Below, piece by piece: positions 25,074 to 30,500 of a stretch of DNA of 30,500 bases (its first letter is position 1; each line of letters opens with the position of its first letter). A program made the translations under genes and the position numbers. Under the pieces are notes generated by a model. It searched no databases. It was not told where the DNA came from and saw only the letters and a list, made by a program, of their open reading frames with translations. Source of the stretch: a virus; IMG/VR virus record IMGVR_UViG_3300035070_002546, positions 1 to 30,500 of that record. One strand, given 5' to 3'.

Positions 25074-26906
25074 TTATTTAAGTGCTTTTCTATTTCCTGC
25101 TTGTACCCTAGTATAAATAGTTCTAGGTACTGGTTTTGCATCAAAGTTAATACTTAACGCAGCTTCTTCATTCATAAGAACATCATCAACAATAACATCA
25201 CCATCTCTATCTTCCCATCCACCTCTGAATACCGCAACCTCTTCTTTTCCAATAATAATATCTCCCCATTGGTCTAGTCCTTTAATATCCTCAGGTATAT
25301 CATCTCCTAGAGTTACCGGTACTTTCTTGATAGTTTCAATTTTCTTGAAGAAAACATATTTTTGTTTACCATCTCCAATATCTTCTAGTACTACAGGTTC
25401 TTGTGGAACTACGGTTGTAGTAACTGATTCATAATAATTATTTCTAATTGCAGTCTCTTCAGTTTCTGAAATAAATCTAACATTTACAGAATCAATTCCC
25501 TCAACTTCTTCTAAGATATAAACAATATCTGATTTTGGTAATTTATCTCTTCTTGTAATATTTAATAAGTAGTTTGCAACAACTCCTCTAACATCATTAA
25601 AAATGTCACTCTTAGAGAAACCTTCAAAATATCTAATATCAATATCCATAGAATATTTTTTAATCTTAGGTTTAACAAAACTAACCTCTGTTGTCACCAT
25701 CATTTGACCAGAGTCCTGCAGTACCTTTAACATTGCGTCATATTCAGACTGAGCAAAGAACATCTCTTGTTCAGGTATTGAGAAATAATCTTGACCCTTA
25801 GCAATCTTCCTTTTAACATCCGGTGTTGCAAAAATATAGATTACATTATCATCATCTAGGTAATTGTCATCTGTTGTATTGTAAGCGTCAATATAAGAGA
25901 ACATCCCATACTTAGAAAGGAAATACTCATAATTATCTGGGGTTGCCAGTACGAAGCTCTTAGATGCCATAGGCGTTAAGATTTTTGTAAAATCAATTGA
26001 CTCCCTATCAGCTCCCATTTTTGGAGAAGATGTAACTTTAACATCTAATAATTCATTAAGATCGTGAAATACACCAGCTCCATCTTGTCCTTCAACTGTA
26101 AATTTAACTTTAAGCTCTTCAGAGTCATTAATATTACCAGCAGCACCTTTATGTACCAAATATTCAACTTCAATAATAGCACCTTCCGGTGGAATCATAC
26201 CAAAGTTTCCGTTTCCAAAATAAAGATCTATACCTCCAGCAATACCTGTTTTAAGAAGGTAGCCTTTTTCATTAGCAAGTATATCGTATAATGATTCATG
26301 CTTAGTCCATTTTTCACCATTAACACTAACAGTTACTCTATTATGGTCTGTTAAACTACTACCAGTTTTTATATTAAAAGATTGCATTGCATCTCCACTA
26401 GAAGTAAGGGTTTGATCTTCATAAACACCTTGTACAATAGCAGTTGTTATTGAATTAGAATTTGTTTTATCAATTCTAAAAAATTCTTTAGGGGTTAATA
26501 ATGTATAGAATAAACCATTAGTCTCAAATACAACCTCGGCTCTTCCATCTATTACTATACCATTCCCTGCAATTTTTGCCATGGCAGCACCAATTTTCCA
26601 TCTAAATTGAATTTCACCAAACGCAGCATAACCTCTAGTTGCATCATGTCCTGTTAATCTTGACATCCCATATACAGATTCTGCATGCTGTGCAGTATAT
26701 ATGTTTTGTTCTACTACAGAATCCTCAATATAAAACATTAATAACTCAGAAATATCAGAAAGAACCGATATTATTTGAGCAAATGGAGAAGCTGCCGTAA
26801 ATAAAACAGCAGACCTTTTATACACCCTAGTAATATACGTAGATGCATCCTGCCTAATCTGATTGGCAGTAGCTCTAATATTATTTAAAAATTTTAATTC
26901 GGCCAT
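25074..26906 (-). CDS. 6: baseplate wedge protein, T4 gp6-like (baseplate J family)
   Basis: A 610-residue protein; T4 gp6 has 660. The N-terminal helical region, ASPFAQIISVLSDISELLMF (about 39-58) with SVVEQNIYTAQHAESVYGMSRLTGH (62-86), is the classic start of gp6/baseplate J proteins, where a helix is followed by ARxxGxxP-like packing. Further signs are GGIDLYFGNGNFGMIPPEGA (landmark FGNGNFG, about 226-232), a region that in this family marks the J-like core, and VEYLVHKGAAGNIND. The C-terminal domain has RYFEGFSKSDIFNDVRGVV and KLPKSDIVYILEEVEGIDSV, typical of the gp6 dimerisation region. gp6 subunits form the inner ring that joins the wedges. It is 16 bases from the gp25-like gene, with TATAAGTA in the spacer. 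Confidence 0.8.
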   Translation of the reverse strand: MAELKFLNNIRATANQIRQDASTYITRVYKRSAVLFTAASPFAQIISVLSDISELLMFYIEDSVVEQNIYTAQHAESVYGMSRLTGHDATRGYAAFGEIQFRWKIGAAMAKIAGNGIVIDGRAEVVFETNGLFYTLLTPKEFFRIDKTNSNSITTAIVQGVYEDQTLTSSGDAMQSFNIKTGSSLTDHNRVTVSVNGEKWTKHESLYDILANEKGYLLKTGIAGGIDLYFGNGNFGMIPPEGAIIEVEYLVHKGAAGNINDSEELKVKFTVEGQDGAGVFHDLNELLDVKVTSSPKMGADRESIDFTKILTPMASKSFVLATPDNYEYFLSKYGMFSYIDAYNTTDDNYLDDDNVIYIFATPDVKRKIAKGQDYFSIPEQEMFFAQSEYDAMLKVLQDSGQMMVTTEVSFVKPKIKKYSMDIDIRYFEGFSKSDIFNDVRGVVANYLLNITRRDKLPKSDIVYILEEVEGIDSVNVRFISETEETAIRNNYYESVTTTVVPQEPVVLEDIGDGKQKYVFFKKIETIKKVPVTLGDDIPEDIKGLDQWGDIIIGKEEVAVFRGGWEDRDGDVIVDDVLMNEEAALSINFDAKPVPRTIYTRVQAGNRKALK

Positions 26907-26922
26907 TTTTCTTACTTATAAT

Positions 26923-27276
26923 TTATGCTCGTACCTTTACTGAGTACTTATTATCTATCTTAATATCTATATAACCAATATCACGAGCATCACCTTTTTC
27001 AAATGTAACATCAATTGTCACATTATGTTTTTCCGATAATGGGCAATAATCAGTTAATTGGTTTCTAATTTCTTGTCTAATTTTATATTCAGCAAATCCA
27101 AATGTAAATAGCATATCTTCTAAACTGCATCCGAAATCAGGCATACCCAAAACATCTCCCTTTTTAGTGAATAAAATAGTTTCAATTTGAGTAATGAGTT
27201 GTTGAATCTCATCCTCAAGTTGAAGTTTACCAACTTCAAACCCGGGATCGTCATACGCTTTAATATAAATCTCCAT
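26923..27276 (-). CDS. 25: baseplate wedge protein, T4 gp25-like
   Basis: A 117-residue protein of the gp25/TssE family, which binds the gp6 inner ring and nucleates the sheath. T4 gp25 has 132 residues. The family signature MPDFGCSLEDMLF (45-57) matches PEFGCDLSDQLF in T4 (D-F-G-C-x-L). The helix EYKIRQEIRNQLTDY leads to the place where the family has its E-P-R motif (NYEPRI in T4); here it reads DYCPLS, so E and R are both absent. The C-terminal strands (VTIDVTFEKGD and GYIDIKIDNKYSVKV) are as expected. The short N-terminus lacks the first 15 or so residues of T4. It lies immediately upstream of the gp6-like gene, in keeping with their direct contact. Confidence 0.8.
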   Translation of the reverse strand: MEIYIKAYDDPGFEVGKLQLEDEIQQLITQIETILFTKKGDVLGMPDFGCSLEDMLFTFGFAEYKIRQEIRNQLTDYCPLSEKHNVTIDVTFEKGDARDIGYIDIKIDNKYSVKVRA

Positions 27277-27294
27277 CTATTATATATTCTATTT

Positions 27295-28137
27295 TTATGA
27301 ATGGAACATCCAGTCCACTCCTTCGTCTCCTTTGATTTCCTCTTCAATTGTTGCTAATTCTTCATCACCCATATCTTTAATTGCTCCATAATCAAATTCT
27401 ACATTACCAGGCATTGCAAACTTAAAGATACCTAACTTAGCTCCTAATGATTGTTTTATTTTTGCACTAATATACCTAAAGAAAAGCTCATCCTCGTACA
27501 GGGCACAGTCTGAGATGGTCTCATAGACCTCAAGGATAACATCTCCCTTTGGAGTATCACCCATGATCTTTAAATCACCAGTTAATTGTGAATAATTATA
27601 AGAGATTGGATTATTTAAGATTTGTCTAGACATATCTGCTAATGAGGCATTAAGCACGTAGTATTGTAATTCCTCTGCTTGTTCAGCTGCACCAGAACCT
27701 TCTGACATTCCTCTAAATAACATCTTCTCCATAGAGAAATCAGAACCACCTTGAAATCTAACATCCATTCCACCGCCAGCTGAGTTCCAACCTGATGAAA
27801 GATCATATAACCCATAAACAGAATAAACCTGTCCACTACCATCAGCACTTGCGCCTGGTAAAGTTAAAGTTCTATTATCTTTAAAATATTGTGTAGAGAA
27901 TATTGAATTAGGGATATGGTAATAGTTCTCCTTTACAGAATATTCATACTTCTTATAGAACCATTTTTTAGCTCTCTTAATAATGTTAATGATTTCACGT
28001 TGTGGCAACTGTACAGGTACCATACAAGCCCCTGTAATATCATCGGCAATTTCACTAAGAAACGCGTTTAGGCAATTACCACCAAAATCTCTTGGTGTAT
28101 TTAAACTACTTTCGTTTCCGCTTCTAATTTCACTCAT
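27295..28137 (-). CDS. 13: neck protein, T4 gp13-like head completion protein
   Basis: In T4 gp13 closes the filled head together with gp14 and makes the site to which the tail joins. This product has 280 residues, against 309. [20 protein letters not shown] (44-63) corresponds to [20 protein letters not shown] in T4. [20 protein letters not shown] (183-202) and EVYET correspond to [41 protein letters not shown] followed by [11 protein letters not shown] corresponds to the helix before the MLPGGVTIDG end of gp13. The N-terminal 40 residues are extended compared with T4. Neighbours here are gp25 and gp6 rather than gp14 and gp15, so gene order is rearranged. The alignment is by eye; a related neck protein cannot be excluded. 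Confidence 0.68.
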   Translation of the reverse strand: [280 protein letters not shown]

Positions 28138-28141
28138 TTTA

Positions 28142-29449
28142 TTATTTTATTTTTTTACTTACTACTATTTCAGTATCTTCAAATCTAGCATTCTTTTTCA
28201 TCATACCTTCTCTAAATATACCTCCAATCATTTTACCTGCAAACACACCATCTCTACCAAATACATAGCAGTTAGTTAATTCACAGCTACCATTGACATA
28301 GGACGATTCAATTTTAGATTCTAATATATTTGTATTTCGATAGAAGTCACATCTAAGTAGATTAGCACCCTTAATTGTACAGCCATAAAAGTTTGAAGTC
28401 TCAATATTACCACCCAATTCACAGTTTATAAAATCATAGCCCTGTAATAGATAACAAAGGCCAAATTTACCGTCTTTAATTTGTATACGCCCTAAATCAC
28501 TGTCATAATTAATTGTACCAGAAGTCATACTACCATTTACAATTAAATCCATAACCTTCTTTTTGATGTCAGGCCATCTTAGTTGTATAACCTGTGGATG
28601 GTCTTGTAAGTCTACTAGTAAGTTTATGTCAGGCCAATATTTATTAATCTTGGTCCAATCCTTAAGAGATTCAGTTATTGGTAAGTTCTTATTAAGTATT
28701 TTTCTAAGTTCAATCTTATTCTCTTCAGTAAACAGCGGATCATTACATGAATTCCACATTTGCATTAAGAATGCTTCAGTAAGATAGAATACATCTTCTG
28801 TTTTATTCTCATAATCTGCACCACCTAAATACCTAAACTCTAAATAATTGCTCTCTTTTTTAGAAAAGTTAATTCCATAATATTTAGTGTCTGCAAATTT
28901 ATAACTCATTGACGAAATATTACTTCCATCAAAGAAATAAGCCTCATCTTTTGGCATAATCCATTTTATGCTTTTGGCATAAACCGAGTTCTCTCTACCT
29001 GGAAAGAATTTGTAAACTTGTCTTTCGTTAAAATCAAGAATAAACTTTAAGACATTCATCTTAGAGATCATTGCAGGATCTTCTAAATATTTTTTATCAA
29101 AAGAAAGGTTGATATGAATAGAAGCTCTATCATTAGTATATCCGTTCTCTCGGATCCACTTCATCATATTAGAAATCATGATTCTAGCGTTTCTATATGG
29201 AATTGGCCCAGTAACTAATTCTGCTAGCCCTTTACCACCAGACATATCTGGTTCCAATTTAAACTCATCAGCCGATGGCTGGAAATCTGAATGTGCTTTA
29301 GTTTCAAGCCTAATAGGTCGGCCTAAAAGCTCACTCAATGATTTTCGAGTCTCTTCTAGGCCGATATTAGAGTAGAATTCGAACTCGACTCCCACTAGTG
29401 CAGCGTTTAGTATCGAGTTGCGATCTGAATTCCTATTTAATTTTTGCAT
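28142..29449 (-). CDS. putative amidoligase fused to pentapeptide-like repeat domain
   Basis: A 435-residue protein whose first 250 residues fit the carboxylate-amine ligase (amidoligase/GCS2-like) superfamily. That superfamily couples ATP hydrolysis to amide-bond formation between a carboxylate and an amine. Landmarks are VGVEFEFYSN (19-28), AELVTGPIPY (76-85), NDRASIHINLSF (106-117; the H in a beta strand) and YYGINFSKKESNYLEFRYLGG (190-210; landmarks GINFS and EFRYLGG), in the family order G-x-E-x-E, E-L-V-x-P, H-x-N/H and E-x-R. The C-terminal part (about 335-425) has short tandem units such as CTIKGANLLRCDFYRN and CELTNCYVFGRD, like a pentapeptide or small beta-helix. The substrate is unknown; modification of a virion, cell-wall or host protein is speculation. 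It lies 4 bases from the neck gene and 56 bases from the S1-like gene, so it is probably co-expressed with structural genes. Confidence 0.72.
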   Translation of the reverse strand: MQKLNRNSDRNSILNAALVGVEFEFYSNIGLEETRKSLSELLGRPIRLETKAHSDFQPSADEFKLEPDMSGGKGLAELVTGPIPYRNARIMISNMMKWIRENGYTNDRASIHINLSFDKKYLEDPAMISKMNVLKFILDFNERQVYKFFPGRENSVYAKSIKWIMPKDEAYFFDGSNISSMSYKFADTKYYGINFSKKESNYLEFRYLGGADYENKTEDVFYLTEAFLMQMWNSCNDPLFTEENKIELRKILNKNLPITESLKDWTKINKYWPDINLLVDLQDHPQVIQLRWPDIKKKVMDLIVNGSMTSGTINYDSDLGRIQIKDGKFGLCYLLQGYDFINCELGGNIETSNFYGCTIKGANLLRCDFYRNTNILESKIESSYVNGSCELTNCYVFGRDGVFAGKMIGGIFREGMMKKNARFEDTEIVVSKKIK

Positions 29450-29475
29450 CTTAAGAGTATGATATTACGTTTGAA

Positions 29476-29483
29476 TATATATC
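29476..29483 (-). promoter_or_regulatory. GATATATA motif ahead of the amidoligase gene
   Basis: Minus-strand GTGTGATATATATTCAAACG, 26 bases before the ATG at 29449, in the 56-base spacer after the S1-like gene. Same octamer as ahead of four other genes. Confidence 0.3.
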
Positions 29484-29505
29484 ACACTTTAAAACGCATA
29501 AGTTA

Positions 29506-30500
29506 TTATGGCATCTTTAAGAATACCTTTTTACTTTCTGTATCAATTCTTGTAATCTGTACAGTGATCTTATCACCTGGATTAAAGACATCCATCAAGG
29601 CATCGTCAAGTTCACTAACATGTAGTAATCCAGTAACTCCTTCTTCAATGTTTATAAATAAACCATACTCTTTTTTAGTTTTAATAACAGCTTCAACTGT
29701 AGTCGGTATTTGATACCTTGTAGCAATATCTAACCATGGGCTAATAACTGCGTTATCTTTTTGAGTTAAAGTGATTTTAGTATTAGATACAACATCTTTT
29801 ACTTTAAATTTAATTTCATCACCTGGTTTAATTTCTCTTGCTTTGAATGCCGGCATCGTATCCTCATCTAAATCATTAACATGGATCATACCAGTTAAAC
29901 ATTTATTAAATTCAACAAAGACTCCATACTTAGCAGATCCAGTAACATTCCCAGTATACTCAACATCCATATTATCTTTAATAGCCTGTAATTCATTTGG
30001 AATCATAGCCTGTAGATATTTTCTGTGAGATACAACAATCGTTCCTCTATCTGGTGAGAAGCTTACCGGTACTACATACATTTCAGTGCCAATAATAGAT
30101 TCAAAATCATGTAGTTTATTAATCCCTGCAAGTGAACCTGGCATAAAGCAATCAATACCTTGTACATTTACAATATAACCTCCGTTTGAGATCATGTTAG
30201 TTACAACACCAACCCATGCAGTATCTTCACTTTCAACACCAGCTCTTAGATCTAAGAATACTTTATGTTTAATACCACCTGAAATAGATCCAAGTATATG
30301 GGTATTTGATTTAGATGTAGTAATTAATACTGCTGTTTCATCACCAGGCATCAATGTTTTAACCTGATCACTTTCCTTGTCGTATTTAACATAGATCAAT
30401 TCCCTGTAACCAACGTCCACTGAAATCATATCAGTAGTCATTGCATGGATTCTACCTTCATAGATTTCACCTTCATTAATCTGTGGAATAATATCACTTA
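29506..30500 (-). CDS. S1-domain RNA-binding protein (ribosomal protein S1-like), C-terminal part
   Basis: The frame stays open to the right edge. An ATG at 30441 is internal, because the 19 codons before it (ending EGEIYEGRIHAM) are the normal first strand of an S1 domain. At least four S1-type OB folds are visible: one starting at EGEIYEGRIHAMTTDMISVD (30490-30420); a second around AWVGVVTNMISNGGYIVNVQ; a third around VEYTGNVTGSAKYGVFVEFN with LTGMIHVNDLD; and a fourth around EAVIKTKKEYGLFINIEEGV with TGLLHVSELD and a final KKVFLKMP. Linkers such as PGDEIKFKVKDV and PGDKITVQITRI are typical. The role is presumably RNA binding and translation of phage messages. It resembles bacterial ribosomal protein S1 rather than a tail protein. 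It ends TAATAA and is followed by the amidoligase. The start lies outside the window. Confidence 0.88.
   Translation of the reverse strand, partial: SDIIPQINEGEIYEGRIHAMTTDMISVDVGYRELIYVKYDKESDQVKTLMPGDETAVLITTSKSNTHILGSISGGIKHKVFLDLRAGVESEDTAWVGVVTNMISNGGYIVNVQGIDCFMPGSLAGINKLHDFESIIGTEMYVVPVSFSPDRGTIVVSHRKYLQAMIPNELQAIKDNMDVEYTGNVTGSAKYGVFVEFNKCLTGMIHVNDLDEDTMPAFKAREIKPGDEIKFKVKDVVSNTKITLTQKDNAVISPWLDIATRYQIPTTVEAVIKTKKEYGLFINIEEGVTGLLHVSELDDALMDVFNPGDKITVQITRIDTESKKVFLKMP

Noticed and set aside
27278-27286. TATATAATA directly before the gp25-like gene as a late promoter
   Set aside because: It ends one base before the ATG, so transcription would start inside the gene. It is better seen as an A/T-rich translation leader.
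29444-29713. Plus-strand frame of 89 residues
   Set aside because: Antisense to the S1-like gene, which has clear domain support. Same reasoning for the other plus-strand frames lying inside assigned genes.
29506-30441. ATG at 30441 as the start of the S1-like gene
   Set aside because: Codons upstream of it are open to the window edge and encode the first strand of an S1 domain, so the ATG is internal.
1-30500. tRNA, CRISPR array, insertion sequence or integrase
   Set aside because: No cloverleaf-like sequence, regularly spaced repeat array, terminal inverted repeats or recombinase motifs were noticed. The only clear repeat is the two-copy element at 3560-3767.

Overview
The window is a contiguous piece of the genome of a T4-like contractile-tailed phage (myovirus). 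All genes read leftward on the minus strand and are packed almost end to end. The DNA is AT-rich, roughly one third G+C by eye. Start codons follow A/T-rich leaders with almost no Shine-Dalgarno sequences; the clearest exception is gp32. That leader style, the collagen-like fibre, and a membrane protein resembling those of Bacteroidetes phages suggest a Bacteroidetes (Flavobacteria-type) host. The host is an inference; the T4-like identity rests on recognisable core proteins.

Reading in the direction of transcription (right to left): 30500-28142 holds the C-terminal part of an S1-domain RNA-binding protein and a putative amidoligase fused to a pentapeptide-like tail. From 28137 to 22022 lies a neck and baseplate block: gp13-like neck protein, gp25-like and gp6-like wedge proteins, a 90-residue unknown, and a gp7-like wedge protein. 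From 22013 to 4810 lies a long block of virion proteins. It holds a small fibre-like protein, three very large unassigned proteins (647, 1230 and 1735 residues), a collagen-like tail fibre, a spanin-like membrane protein, a 688-residue unknown and a tail-tube-fold protein. Then come a small protein that seems to carry a T4-type capsid-targeting peptide (4411-4782) and a RuvC-like resolvase (3760-4410).

The region 3221-3759 is the only sizeable stretch with little coding. It holds a 58-residue minus-strand gene, two sigma70-like leftward promoters, and an imperfect 86-bp direct repeat. Each repeat copy carries a rightward sigma70-like promoter. Left of it is a replication-recombination cluster: gp32-like single-stranded DNA-binding protein, gp61-like primase, a 74-residue unknown, UvsY, and the N-terminal part of UvsW, which runs off the left edge.

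The genes therefore cover recombination-dependent replication (UvsW, UvsY, gp32, gp61, resolvase), neck, baseplate and fibre assembly, probable lysis, and two candidates for host or virion modification (S1-like protein and amidoligase). The best candidates for undescribed biology are the amidoligase fusion, the putative ejected internal protein, the repeat with rightward promoters, and a recurrent GATATATA motif ahead of late genes. No tRNA, rRNA, CRISPR array, insertion sequence or integrase was found.
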